Assembly (NCBI GenBank): GCA_029202545.1
Contig: CP119311.1
Coordinates: 5,580,001 to 5,644,000 of the forward strand
Length of the DNA stretch: 64,000 bases
Direction of reading: 5' to 3'
Origin: Candidatus Pseudobacter hemicellulosilyticus
Lineage (GTDB): Bacteria > Bacteroidota > Bacteroidia > Chitinophagales > Chitinophagaceae
Positions 34,267 to 43,183 of this stretch are shown one piece after another (position 1 is the first letter of the stretch; each line of letters begins with the position of its first letter). The position numbers and the translations under genes are program-made. Under the pieces are notes generated by a model. That model did no database searches. It worked only from the letters and a program-made list of their open reading frames with translations, and had not been told where the DNA came from.

Positions 34267-34642
34267 GATAGTGATATAATTGGATAAGTACATATGGCTT
34301 CCTCAAGGTATTTAAATATTGTCAAAAAGACAATAATCTAAACTGGGCCAAACCGGGAACCACATGAAAGCATTCCCCAACCAGCCTTACTGCTGGCTGA
34401 GCGTTCCGGGACACAAGGGCCATCCAGCAAGCACTCCTGCCTGGGACCAGCAAAATATTACCTCCCGCTGGTAGGCCGGCAGCCAACAAAACTGTTTTCT
34501 TTTATGGCATCTCCGGGTACAACCAGCATCTCCGGGCTACCGGGATCCCCTTCGCCCCAAAAAAATAAAAAAAATCCCCTTTTCTGTCCAATCCCGTCCC
34601 CTCCATTTGTCTTTATCGTATACACAATAAAAAAGAAAGCTC
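34267..34642. other. intergenic region between GH39 and the CMD-like gene
   Basis: 376 bp. The left part is the GH39 promoter with its palindromic operator. The rest shows no gene; it contains a C- and A-rich stretch near 34555-34600 and no convincing promoter for the gene at 34643. Confidence 0.4.
34317..34335. promoter_or_regulatory. palindromic operator upstream of GH39
   Basis: TATTGTC-AAAAA-GACAATA, a perfect 7-bp inverted repeat with a 5-nt spacer, 50 nt upstream of the GH39 start. On the minus strand the first half includes a TTG that can serve as -33, 20 nt before a weak -7 TACCTTGA (34303-34310). Same motif and geometry as at 55321-55345. Confidence 0.6.
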
Positions 34643-35095
34643 ATGGAAAAGAGAATCAACGTATTCAACAAAGGACAGCAGGCTTTGAAACCGCTATTCA
34701 GCATGGGACAGTATGTCAACCATTCCCTGATAGAAAAGCCCTTGCAGGAATTGCTCAAGATCCGCGCCTCGCAGCTCAACGCCTGCGCCTATTGCCTGGA
34801 TATGCACTGGAAAGATGCCCGGGCGGCCGGTGAAACGGAACAGCGCCTCTATGGCCTGAGCGCCTGGCAGGAAGCGCCTTACTACAGCGACCGGGAACGT
34901 GCCGCCCTGGCCTGGACCGAAGCCCTGACCGCCAGCAAAATGCCTGATGCCGTATACCAGGAAGCCAGCCGGCATTTTTCAGAAGAAGAGCTGATAGACC
35001 TCACCATGGTGGTCACTACCATCAATACCTGGAACAGGATCAATATCGCCTTCCCCCATGCCATTGGCAGCTATAAGGTAGGCCAGTTCAGCTAA
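34643..35095 (+). CDS. carboxymuconolactone decarboxylase (AhpD-like) family protein
   Basis: 150 residues, all-alpha CMD fold. The redox motif C48-x-x-C51-x3-H55 (NACAYCLDMHWKDAR) identifies the AhpD/peroxidase-related branch, which uses the two cysteines and the histidine as a proton relay. The C-terminal NTWNRINIAF segment is typical. Probably a thiol-dependent peroxidase or alkylhydroperoxidase-like protein. Followed after 55 nt by the YCII gene and then the ECF sigma factor; CMD proteins are frequent companions of such sigma factors. Confidence 0.9.
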   Translation: MEKRINVFNKGQQALKPLFSMGQYVNHSLIEKPLQELLKIRASQLNACAYCLDMHWKDARAAGETEQRLYGLSAWQEAPYYSDRERAALAWTEALTASKMPDAVYQEASRHFSEEELIDLTMVVTTINTWNRINIAFPHAIGSYKVGQFS

Positions 35096-35150
35096 ACCAG
35101 CATATCTCCGGAAAAAGCCGGATATTTAATCACGCTTTAAAACCTATCGC

Positions 35151-35498
35151 ATGAACGAATTTCTAATTGCCATTCACCGGGACATCATCAACAAGGACGC
35201 CAGTCCTTCCCCAGAACAACTGCAGGCCGCTATCAAACCATTCCAGGACTGGATCGGCGGTATTGCGGCCCAGAACAAACTGGTTTCACCGCCCAAACGC
35301 TGGGGCCTTGACGGCCGCGTTGTAACCCAGGACGCCGTAACGGAAGGACCCTATGCCGAGATCAAAGAATCACTCGGTGGCCTGTTCATTGTCCGGGCAG
35401 CAGATTACGATGAAGCAGTGGAAATAGCCAAAGGCTGTCCCCTGCTGCAATGGGGCGCCAAAGTGGAAGTGCGCATGGCCGCTCCGCCAGTGCAATAA
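35151..35498 (+). CDS. YCII-related (DGPF-type) protein
   Basis: 115 residues, ferredoxin-like YCII fold. The DGPF signature appears as EGPYAEIKESLGGLFIV (65-81), with the catalytic-looking acidic and aromatic residues retained, and YDEAVEIAKGCPLLQWGAKVEVRM at the C-terminus. In bacteria this protein is the standard genomic partner of group ECF42 sigma factors, as here (sigma factor 22 nt downstream). The biochemical role is not established. Confidence 0.9.
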   Translation: MNEFLIAIHRDIINKDASPSPEQLQAAIKPFQDWIGGIAAQNKLVSPPKRWGLDGRVVTQDAVTEGPYAEIKESLGGLFIVRAADYDEAVEIAKGCPLLQWGAKVEVRMAAPPVQ

Positions 35499-35520
35499 GC
35501 GGCAACCATCACCGGCCAGC

Positions 35521-36777
35521 ATGGATAACACCGAATTAATACCAGGACTTTTCAGGACAGAGTACCGGAACATTGTTTCGGTACTCTGTCGCCTGTTCGG
35601 CATTGAACACATAGAGATAGCAGAAGATATTGTCAGCGATACCTTCCTCACCGCTACCGAGACCTGGTGGCTGAAAGGCACACCGGAAAATCCAAAAGCC
35701 TGGTTGTACACAGTGGCCAAAAACAAAACAAAGAACTACCTGAAGCGCCACTCCCTTTTTGAACAGCGGATAGCTACAGAGATCCGGAAAAGCAGCAACC
35801 CTTCGGAAGAAATTGAGCTGGACCTCTCCCCTGCCAGTATCTCCGACAGCCAGCTGGCCATGATGTTCACGGTTTGCCATCCCGCCCTTCCCAAAGAAGC
35901 GCAGACAGCGCTGGCCCTGCACCTGCTCTGCGGTTTCGGGGTGCAGGAGATTGCAGACGCCTACCTTACCAACCGGGAAGTAGTGTACAAAAGGATCAGC
36001 AGGGCCAAAGAAAAACTGAAGTCGATAGCTATCCGGATAGAAGCCCCCAGCGTGCAGCAGGCCGGGGAGCGACTGGACAGCATCCTCACCACCCTCTATC
36101 TCCTCTTCTCAGAAGGCTACTACTCCAGAACGCACCACAGTATCCTGCGGAAAGAACTCTGCACCGAAGCCATCCGCCTAACGGAAATGCTGCTGGCCGG
36201 CGAAGCCACAGCCCGCCCGGAAACAAAGGCTTTACTGGCGCTGATGTGTTTTCATGCCTCCCGGCTGGAAGCCCGCAGCAGTGATAACGGCGAAGCCATT
36301 CTCTACAAAGACCAGGATACCAGCCTGTGGGACCAGCAGCTGATCAGTAAAGGCATTCATTACCTGAACCTGTCGGCCAACGGCTCCCAGCTCTCCCGCT
36401 ACCACCTGGAAGCAGCCATCGCTTACTGGCATACGCATAAGGAAGACAGCCCCGCAAAATGGGAAGAGATCTTACAACTCTACAACCAGCTGCTGCAATT
36501 GCAGTACTCGCCCATTGCAGCGCTTAACCGGACCTTCGCCCTGGCCAGGGTTTACGGTAAGGAAAGAGGTATACAGGAAGCAGAAAAACTGCAGCTCACC
36601 AGCAACCCATTCTATTATTCCCTGCTGGGCAACCTGTACACCGGGATCAATAATGCTACTGCTATAACCCACTATGAACGGGCATTGGCGCTGACCCGCG
36701 CTACCAGCGACCGGCAGACCATCAGCCGGAATATTGCTGCACTGACCGGCCAACCGGATGCCAATATCCCTGAATAA
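35521..36777 (+). CDS. ECF42-type RNA polymerase sigma factor with C-terminal TPR-like extension
   Basis: 418 residues. Sigma-2 (about 10-80: YRNIVSVLCRLFGIEHIEIAEDIVSDTFLTATETW), sigma-4 (about 118-170: LPKEAQTALALHLLCGFGVQEIADAYLTNREVVYKRISRAKEKL), then a DUF6596-like helical domain (about 185-285, LDSILTTLYLLFSEGYYS) and TPR-like repeats to the end. This long C-terminal extension is the hallmark of ECF42 factors, which lack a dedicated anti-sigma factor and are thought to be controlled through the extension. Gene order CMD-YCII-sigma supports a single operon. Confidence 0.93.
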   Translation: MDNTELIPGLFRTEYRNIVSVLCRLFGIEHIEIAEDIVSDTFLTATETWWLKGTPENPKAWLYTVAKNKTKNYLKRHSLFEQRIATEIRKSSNPSEEIELDLSPASISDSQLAMMFTVCHPALPKEAQTALALHLLCGFGVQEIADAYLTNREVVYKRISRAKEKLKSIAIRIEAPSVQQAGERLDSILTTLYLLFSEGYYSRTHHSILRKELCTEAIRLTEMLLAGEATARPETKALLALMCFHASRLEARSSDNGEAILYKDQDTSLWDQQLISKGIHYLNLSANGSQLSRYHLEAAIAYWHTHKEDSPAKWEEILQLYNQLLQLQYSPIAALNRTFALARVYGKERGIQEAEKLQLTSNPFYYSLLGNLYTGINNATAITHYERALALTRATSDRQTISRNIAALTGQPDANIPE

Positions 36778-36852
36778 ACTACCAAAATAGCTTATACCCG
36801 CTGGCCGCCCGCCACTTACTTTTGACAGCATAGAACCAAATACGATCCTGGT

Positions 36853-39096
36853 ATGAACCGTTTGTCAGCCTTCTTTCTTTTTCTGCTTCTTCCCGCGCTT
36901 GCTTTTACACAGACTGCGCCCCCGTCAGACCTGCTACTATGGGATAATAAACCCGCCACCGACTGGATGACGCAGGCCTATCCCATCGGCAATGGCCGTA
37001 TTGGCGGTATGGTCTTTGGCGGCATCCACCACGAGCAGGTACAGTTCAATGAGCAGAGCCTCTGGACCGGGGATCAGACCAATACCGGCGCTTACCAGGC
37101 ATTTGGTGATCTGCATATCTGGTTCACCGATAGCAGCCGCCATACAAGCATCAGCAAATACCGCCGGCAACTGGATATCAGCCAGGCCCTGCATACCATA
37201 ACCTACAGCAGTAACAATATTGATTTCAAAAGGGAGTACTTCTGTAGTGCGGCAGGCAATCATATGGCGCTACGCTTCACCGCCAGCAAGCCTGGCGCCT
37301 ATTCCATGCTGGTAGCGCTGAAGGATGCCCACAAGGCCCGCACCACAGCAAAGGGCGCCAGGCTGACCATTGAAGACACCCTGGAGAACGGCATGAAATA
37401 CCACGCCACCCTGCTGATCAGGAATGAAGGAGGCCAGACCCGCATTGTGCCCGATGGGCAGGGCGGCTACCAGCTGAAAATTGACAAGGCCAACGCCTGT
37501 ACCTTCCTGCTCATTGCCAATACTAATTTTTCAGAGGGATGTATGATCATGAGCCTGGCTACAACAACCGATATGCAACTCTCCTGGCAGGCCAAACATT
37601 CCTATGCCAGCCAGCGGAAAGACCATATTGAAGACTACCAGGAACTGTTTGGACGGGTCAATCTTTCGCTGGGTAACAACCCGGCAAATAACAGCCATAT
37701 CCCTACCCTTCAGCGGCTCATCAACTACAAAAAAACACCCGATCCCCAGTTGGAAGCCTTACTGTTCCAGTACGGCCGCTACCTGCTGATCAGTTCCTCA
37801 AGATCCGGCGGTCAGCCTGCTAATCTGCAAGGCATCTGGAACAACAGTAATAACCCGCCCTGGCGCAGCGATTACCATTCCAATATCAATATCCAGATGA
37901 ACTACTGGCTGGCCGAACCCACTAACCTGGCCGAATGCCATACCCCCTACCTGGAATTTATCAACAGGATCCGCGAAGTAAAAAAGAAGAACACGCAAAC
38001 CGAGTTCCCCGGCGTACGCGGCTGGACCGTCAGGACCGAGAACAATATATTTGGTGGCGAAAGCTGGAAATGGAATACGCCCGGCAGCGCCTGGTTTACG
38101 CAGGCCCTCTGGGAACATTATGCCTTTAACAGGGATACGGCCTGGCTGAAAAACTTTGCCTATCCTATCCTGGAGGAAATTGTTCAGTTCTGGGAAGACA
38201 GGCTCAAAGAACGCCCCGACGGCACATTGGTTTGTCCCATGGGCTGGTCGCCCGAACATGGACCGGAGGAAGACGGGGTCTCGCACGACCAGCAGATCGT
38301 CTACGATCTATTCACCAACTTCATAGAAGCCTGTGACGCCCTGGGTATCCATAAAATTTACCGTGATCGCATAGCCAATATGCGGGAAAGACTACTGAAG
38401 CCAGCCATCGGCCGCTGGGGGCAGTTGCAGGAATGGGAAACTGACCGGGATGATCCCAAAGACCAGCACCGCCATGTATCGCAACTGTTCGGCCTGCATC
38501 CCGGCCGGCAGTTCAGCATCACGCGGACACCTGCTCTTGCAGAAGCCGCCCGCGTGAGCCTACAGGCCCGTGGCGACGCTTCCACCGGCTGGTCCATGGC
38601 CTGGAAAATGAATTTCTGGGCCCGCCTCCATGACGGCAACCATGCCTATACTATCCTGAAAAATTTTATCAACCTGGTAGGCGCTGAAGGGATCGATTAC
38701 AATGACGGCGGCGGCATCTATGGCAACCTGTTCTGTTCCCACCCGCCCTTCCAGATAGATGGCAATTTCGGTTATACGGCCGGGGTAGCAGAGATGCTGA
38801 TACAAAGTCAGACCGGCGAAATAGAACTGCTGCCCGCCCTGCCCGACGCCTGGTCCGGCGGCAGGGTGTCCGGCCTGAAAGCCCGCGGTAATTTTTTGAT
38901 CCGGGAACTGCAATGGGAAAACAAACAGCTACGCAGGCTGGAGTTGCAATCGCTGTCGGGCGTTGACTGCATTATCCGTTCGCCCAATGCCCTCACCTGT
39001 ACAGCGCCGGTAACAGCAGCAAAGGATGCCAATGGTTATACCTACCGGTTCAGGACTAAGGCTAACAGCACCTATACTTTTTTGATACAGGAATAG
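36853..39096 (+). CDS. GH95 family alpha-L-fucosidase/galactosidase-like hydrolase
   Basis: 747 residues with a signal peptide (1-19). N-terminal beta-sandwich domain (LLLWDNKPATDWMTQAYPIGNGRIGGMVFGG) and an (alpha/alpha)6 barrel. Residues expected from the characterised GH95 enzyme are present: the asparagines N344 and N346 (HSNINIQMNYW), the general acid E468 (GWSPEHGP) and D636 (FQIDGNFG). Length is slightly below most family members, the missing part lying between the N-terminal sandwich and the barrel (about 225-250). An inverting exo-enzyme releasing terminal alpha-1,2-L-fucose or L-galactose, probably periplasmic. It stands alone, with its own terminator. Confidence 0.92.
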   Translation: MNRLSAFFLFLLLPALAFTQTAPPSDLLLWDNKPATDWMTQAYPIGNGRIGGMVFGGIHHEQVQFNEQSLWTGDQTNTGAYQAFGDLHIWFTDSSRHTSISKYRRQLDISQALHTITYSSNNIDFKREYFCSAAGNHMALRFTASKPGAYSMLVALKDAHKARTTAKGARLTIEDTLENGMKYHATLLIRNEGGQTRIVPDGQGGYQLKIDKANACTFLLIANTNFSEGCMIMSLATTTDMQLSWQAKHSYASQRKDHIEDYQELFGRVNLSLGNNPANNSHIPTLQRLINYKKTPDPQLEALLFQYGRYLLISSSRSGGQPANLQGIWNNSNNPPWRSDYHSNINIQMNYWLAEPTNLAECHTPYLEFINRIREVKKKNTQTEFPGVRGWTVRTENNIFGGESWKWNTPGSAWFTQALWEHYAFNRDTAWLKNFAYPILEEIVQFWEDRLKERPDGTLVCPMGWSPEHGPEEDGVSHDQQIVYDLFTNFIEACDALGIHKIYRDRIANMRERLLKPAIGRWGQLQEWETDRDDPKDQHRHVSQLFGLHPGRQFSITRTPALAEAARVSLQARGDASTGWSMAWKMNFWARLHDGNHAYTILKNFINLVGAEGIDYNDGGGIYGNLFCSHPPFQIDGNFGYTAGVAEMLIQSQTGEIELLPALPDAWSGGRVSGLKARGNFLIRELQWENKQLRRLELQSLSGVDCIIRSPNALTCTAPVTAAKDANGYTYRFRTKANSTYTFLIQE

Positions 39097-39110
39097 GTCA
39101 GGACAATATA

Positions 39111-39152
39111 GAACCGGGCTGTATCCTTAGCGGGTACAGCCCGGTTCTTTTT
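39111..39152 (+). terminator. terminator after GH95
   Basis: A GC-rich stem of 15-16 bp (39111-39126 with 39132-39147, one G:T) followed by TTTTTAT, 15 nt after the stop. Confidence 0.85.
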
Positions 39153-39453
39153 ATCGCCATTATCATACGGTAAAGCTCCGGTAAACGCTCCTCCTGTCAG
39201 GCAGAAAGCCTCGCGCCGGGTTTCTGCGGTTATCTGTATGTAACCATAGGTTCGTACAAAAATATCCGCCGGGCATTGCTTCGGCTGCATGCCGGCAGTG
39301 TGCAGCCCGCAAATTTTCCCAAAACCGGGAAGCAGCTGCCGCCTTTGTCGCAAAATGGCCCCTACAATGTCGTTTCCCCCCATCCTAATAATAAAAAATG
39401 GATGGCATTTTTGTACTGTACATTTACTATTTCCAACACCCAAAACATACACA

Positions 39454-39846
39454 ATGAAAAGTACCAGGATCATTTACTGGATCACCACTATTATTATCTT
39501 TTTATGGATGGGCCTGATGCCCGCCCTCACCGGGCATTCTGAAATGGCCAAAGAAGGCATCCGTCACCTGGGCTACCCGGACTATTTTGGTACTGTGCTG
39601 GTCTTCTTCAAAGTGGCCGGTTCCCTGGCGCTGGTTGTTCCGCAGGTGCCTTACCGCTTGAAGGAATGGGCTTATGCAGGATTGACCTTTGATATTGTCT
39701 GGGCCATGATCAGCCACCTGGCCGTAGACGGTGCGGGCCTGATGGCTTTTTCACCACTGCTGGTACTGGCTATACTGCTGGCTTCCTATTTCAGCTACCA
39801 TAAACTGAGGAAGGCAAAAACAGCCGCTCCTGCATTCGCTTCCTGA
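39454..39846 (+). CDS. DoxX-like membrane protein
   Basis: 130 residues from the ATG at 39454. Four hydrophobic helices with the DoxX-like family segments IIIFLWMGLMPALTGHSEMAKEGIRHLGYPDYFGTVLVFFKVAGSLALVVPQVPYRLKEWAYAGLTFDIVWAMISHLAVDG; the helix-2 to helix-3 loop LPxRxKEWAYAG is typical. Function unknown. Monocistronic. Confidence 0.85.
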   Translation: MKSTRIIYWITTIIIFLWMGLMPALTGHSEMAKEGIRHLGYPDYFGTVLVFFKVAGSLALVVPQVPYRLKEWAYAGLTFDIVWAMISHLAVDGAGLMAFSPLLVLAILLASYFSYHKLRKAKTAAPAFAS

Positions 39847-40143
39847 GGATCATGCAGTGTTTGTCCTGGCTGCACACGGTTGTACAAAAAGGAGCAACGG
39901 GCCAGGCACCGCAGCGAAGCTTTAATGGTTCGTCCCAATTCCTCTTTTTACCTGGCTACAGCAGCCTGCCGCCATAACAAATAATGATTCGCTGCATATA
40001 TAGCTGTAAAAGCCACCGCCCTTATTAAATCCGATTTTTTCTCCTGCTGTGAAAACATATTGACGCCGGCGTTGTTTTTTTGTTCTGAAGCTTGTCGCAC
40101 AGAAGCACTACAACCGGATCAATCACCAACAAAATTATACAGT

Positions 40144-41091
40144 ATGGAAAAAGTCAGCATTGGCACGACAGACCTGCAGGTAGCACCCATCAATTTCGGA
40201 GGAAATGTATTTGGCTGGACTTTGACTGAACAACGGTCCTTTGAAATGCTGGATGCGTTTGCAGCGGCAGGCTTCAATTTTATTGACACGGCCGATACCT
40301 ATTCCTGGTGGGTGCAAGGCAATAAAGGCGGCGAGTCCGAGACCATCATCGGCAACTGGCTGCGCAGCCGCGGCAACCGCAACAACATGGTTATTGCCAC
40401 CAAGGTGGGTTCCCAGAATAAAGAGCATAAGGAAGATGTCAGCAAGGCGCATATCCTGCGTTCTGCGGAAGAATCCCTGAAAAGGCTGCAGGTAGATCAT
40501 ATTGATCTTTACTATACGCATTTTGACGACAATGTTACGCCCATTGAAGAAACACTGGGCGCCTACCAGCAACTGATCAAAGAAGGAAAGGTCCGGTATA
40601 TTGCCGCTTCCAACCTGACACCGGAGCGACTGACCGCTTCCCTGGAGTTGGCTGAAAGCGCAGGGCTGCCCCGCTACCAGGCGCTGCAACCGCATTATAA
40701 CCTGGCTGAGCGCAGCAACTATGAGACCAACTACGCCCTCATTGCGGCTAAGTATGGACTGAGCGTATTCCCTTACTGGTCGCTGGCCGCAGGCTTCCTG
40801 ACAGGTAAATATCGCTCTGAGTCCGACCTGGACAAAAGCGTACGCGGCGCCGGCGCCAAACAATACCTGAACCCGAAAGGACTGGGTATCCTGGCTGCGC
40901 TGGACAGTGTTGCCGGCAAGCATAAAACGCAGCCTGCCACCGTAGCACTGGCCTGGTTACTGGCCCAGCCGCAGGTGGCTGCACCTATTGTCAGCGCTAC
41001 CAGCCAAAGCCAGCTGGAGACTTTGGTACAGGCGCCCGCGCTGCAACTGGACCAGGCGGACCTGGACCTGCTGAACAAGGCAAGCGCCTGA
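40144..41091 (+). CDS. aldo/keto reductase
   Basis: 315 residues from the ATG at 40144 (an in-frame ATG at 40060 lacks similarity). NADPH-dependent TIM-barrel oxidoreductase with the complete tetrad D48, Y53, K87 and H126 (FIDTADTYSWW, MVIATKVGS, DLYYTHFDD). The C-terminal NADP-binding segment is ATSQSQLETLVQA. Similar to the YajO/Tas-like branch. Substrate unknown. Single gene followed by a long bidirectional hairpin. Confidence 0.93.
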   Translation: MEKVSIGTTDLQVAPINFGGNVFGWTLTEQRSFEMLDAFAAAGFNFIDTADTYSWWVQGNKGGESETIIGNWLRSRGNRNNMVIATKVGSQNKEHKEDVSKAHILRSAEESLKRLQVDHIDLYYTHFDDNVTPIEETLGAYQQLIKEGKVRYIAASNLTPERLTASLELAESAGLPRYQALQPHYNLAERSNYETNYALIAAKYGLSVFPYWSLAAGFLTGKYRSESDLDKSVRGAGAKQYLNPKGLGILAALDSVAGKHKTQPATVALAWLLAQPQVAAPIVSATSQSQLETLVQAPALQLDQADLDLLNKASA

Positions 41092-41167
41092 TACCGGCAG
41101 ATCACAGAACGCCCGCAACCTGCCGGACACAGCAAGCGTATAAAACGGCTTTTACGAATACAAATAA

Positions 41168-41222
41168 GATGGCCACTATTTATACTGTTTTACAGTAATA
41201 AATAGTGGCCATCAGTTTTTTT
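41168..41222. terminator. bidirectional terminator between aldo/keto reductase and PepSY gene
   Basis: A 21-bp stem (41168-41188 with 41192-41213, one bulged A) with loop TTT, followed by GTTTTTTTA. It serves the two convergent genes. Confidence 0.85.
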
Positions 41223-41230
41223 ATTACGCT

Positions 41231-42403
41231 TTATACTTCTGCTGTAACCGGCCTGGGCGCTCTTGCCGTACGCGGTACCGCGGACTTCTTTGCAGCAGTC
41301 TTTTTCTTCCTGCCCAGCCAGATCAGAAAGCCGGTAATGGGGAGCGAACCAATGAGCAGGCTGCCACAGAAGGCGAGGATCTTACCGGGCAATCCCCAGA
41401 TGGCGCCGGTATGGATATCATAGTTCATGCGCATGAACAGGTCGCCGCCATTGGCCTGGTCCACACGGCCCCAGGTATGCTTTACGGGCAGTTCTTTCAA
41501 GGTATACTGATCAAAATACCGGTAGTCGGCTTTCCAGTACGAGGTAGTGCTGGGATTGGCCCCCACTTCAATGCTGCCGCCGGGCCCTTCCGGGATATGC
41601 ACTTCCAGCGAACCGGCATCCGGATATTCTTTTTTCATTTTCTCCCAGATCAGATCGGGCGCAGGAGCGGCCAGCTGCGCCAGCACTGCCGTGGTATCAG
41701 AACCGGGATCATAGAATTCCACCTGCTGCTTTCCGCCGGAGCTTACCCAGTAAGCTGTTTTGGAGAACCACTGGAAACCCCATACCAGTCCCGTTACGGC
41801 AAAGATGAGGCCTATCCAGCTCACGTAAAAACCCAGCACATTGTGCAGATCGTAATTGCGCCGTCTCCAGCGGGCGTTCCACTTGATGGTAAAGCGCTGC
41901 CGGGCCCCGGCCTTATTCCTGGGCCACCAGAGAATGATCCCTGATATGACCATCACAAAAAAGATCAGGGTGGCCACAGCCACTACCGGCTGGCCAACGC
42001 TATGCGGCAGCCAGAGGTAAAAATGCCCTTCCAGGATAAAAGGGAAAAATCCTTTTTCCATATCCTTCACCTTCAGCACCTCGCCGGTGTAAGGGTTCAG
42101 GAATACAATATCATAATAGTTCAGGTACTCGTAGTAGATAGCCTGGGCAGCGGATTCCGGACCCGCATACCGGATAGCATGCACATGTTTATGGGGATTG
42201 GCGCTGTCCGCAATATGGTGCAGCCGTGAGGGAGGTAAGAAGGGACTGCTCTGCGCCGCCACATGCCGGTAAGGCTGGGTGGCGTCCTGGATCTCCTGCT
42301 GGAAAGCATAGATACAGCCGGTGACGGCCAGCATAAGCACAATAAAGCCTGAGATCAACCCCAGCCAGAGATGAAGTTTGCCAATTATCTTTCTGATCCA
42401 CAT
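41231..42403 (-). CDS. PepSY-associated transmembrane protein (PiuB-like)
   Basis: 390 residues from the ATG at 42403, before the first helix. Four TM helices: KLHLWLGLISGFIVLMLAVTG (about 9-30), a second pair after the first PepSY domain (VGQPVVAVATLIFFVMVISGIILWWP; DLHNVLGFYVSWIGLIFAVTG) and a C-terminal helix (ILAFCGSLLIGSLPITGFLIWLG). Two extracytoplasmic PepSY-type regions lie between. The histidines in each helix pair (LHLWLG, DLHNVLG) are typical. The family is linked to iron or siderophore reduction and uptake. The C-terminal tail is basic. Function inferred from family only. Confidence 0.88.
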   Translation of the reverse strand: MWIRKIIGKLHLWLGLISGFIVLMLAVTGCIYAFQQEIQDATQPYRHVAAQSSPFLPPSRLHHIADSANPHKHVHAIRYAGPESAAQAIYYEYLNYYDIVFLNPYTGEVLKVKDMEKGFFPFILEGHFYLWLPHSVGQPVVAVATLIFFVMVISGIILWWPRNKAGARQRFTIKWNARWRRRNYDLHNVLGFYVSWIGLIFAVTGLVWGFQWFSKTAYWVSSGGKQQVEFYDPGSDTTAVLAQLAAPAPDLIWEKMKKEYPDAGSLEVHIPEGPGGSIEVGANPSTTSYWKADYRYFDQYTLKELPVKHTWGRVDQANGGDLFMRMNYDIHTGAIWGLPGKILAFCGSLLIGSLPITGFLIWLGRKKKTAAKKSAVPRTARAPRPVTAEV

Positions 42404-42551
42404 GTGTTTTGCATTTACCTGCCTTCCCGAAAGGGTCAGGGATTTGTAAAGATGCACCGGGAACAGGAGAAAGGGTTTACGGATTCAGGAAAAAGATAGG
42501 GGAACAAACGCTAAAATCGGGACCGGCAATTTGGAAATATGGGTAAAATAG

Positions 42552-42581
42552 ATTCACTTTGTAATTCAAAGCACTTTTAAA
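42552..42581 (+). repeat. element copy 1, CTTTG-N5-CAAAG
   Basis: ATTCACTTTGTA-ATT-CAAAGCACTTTTA. 25 of 28 positions are identical to copy 2 at 43091. The core CTTTG-N5-CAAAG is an inverted repeat. It lies about 95 nt upstream of the ATG at 42674. Confidence 0.75.
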
Positions 42582-42673
42582 TATCGGGAAATAGGATTTT
42601 TGGGACGAACCAATGAAGGCCTCAACTAATTGCTAAAGAATTATATATACAATTTATCTAAAGTAATATACCA

Positions 42674-43183
42674 ATGCCACTTACAGCCTTTCCCGCGTCC
42701 AGCAGTTCCATTGCATACCAGCTCAGTCATCCTGGCTCGCTCCGCAGTCCGCATAGCTGTAGCTACAGCAACAGCCAGCTGCCGGCATCGGGCTGGTCAA
42801 AAGGCCAAGCGGGTATCTGGTGCATGGAGCCGAACCGGGCTTCACAACCCGCAGTGCACAAACAACTACAAGCCGGTTTTACGCTTTGCATGGAGCTGCT
42901 GTCACAACCCGCAACACCCGAGCTACTCCCAGCCAGTTGTCCATTCTGCATGGAACTGGCGTCACAACCAGTACACAAACGCCTCCCTTACCGCCTTCTG
43001 CTTTATATGGATCTACTCCCGGACAGCAGCAGTGGCCATGCATCCGCCGAACCTGATCTCAGCCCCTGGCAGCAATCATTTTTTTTGTCCATTCACTTTG
43101 TATCACAAAGCACTTTTACTTCAACAGAATATTCTTACCATCTTTTAACCAATCTTTTATGCGCCAGCTTCCCCACCAATTGA
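42674..43183 (+). CDS. possible repeat protein (169 residues), uncertain
   Basis: An open frame with an ATG at 42674, rich in Ser, Gln, Pro and Leu. It carries a repeated block with the pattern C-M-E-L-x-S-Q-P (cores at 42821, 42887, 42947 and a weaker one at 43004). Spacings of 66, 60 and 57 nt are all multiples of three, which fits a translated repeat. There is no signal peptide or known domain, and the end overlaps the start of the XrtN substrate gene by 25 bp in another frame. It may be a decaying or fast-evolving gene, or non-coding repeats that happen to be open. Confidence 0.25.
   Translation: MPLTAFPASSSSIAYQLSHPGSLRSPHSCSYSNSQLPASGWSKGQAGIWCMEPNRASQPAVHKQLQAGFTLCMELLSQPATPELLPASCPFCMELASQPVHKRLPYRLLLYMDLLPDSSSGHASAEPDLSPWQQSFFLSIHFVSQSTFTSTEYSYHLLTNLLCASFPTN
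42821..43020 (+). repeat. imperfect tandem repeats, unit ~57-66 bp
   Basis: Four units open with TGCATGGAGC / TGCATGGAGC / TGCATGGAAC / TATATGGATC, and the first three continue with CACAACC at a similar distance. Confidence 0.6.
43091..43119 (+). repeat. element copy 2, CTTTG-N5-CAAAG
   Basis: ATTCACTTTGTA-TCA-CAAAGCACTTTTA, 39 nt upstream of the XrtN substrate start. It contains a TTTG that could act as a -33 box and an inverted repeat CTTTGT-ATC-ACAAAG. Confidence 0.75.

Larger units (their letters stand above)
42404..43158. other. 755-bp region upstream of the XrtN operon
   Basis: Between the PepSY gene and the XrtN substrate gene. It holds two copies of a ~29-bp element (42552-42581 and 43091-43119), a block of codon-phased repeats (42821-43020), and a questionable open frame (42674-43183). 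Confidence 0.6.
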
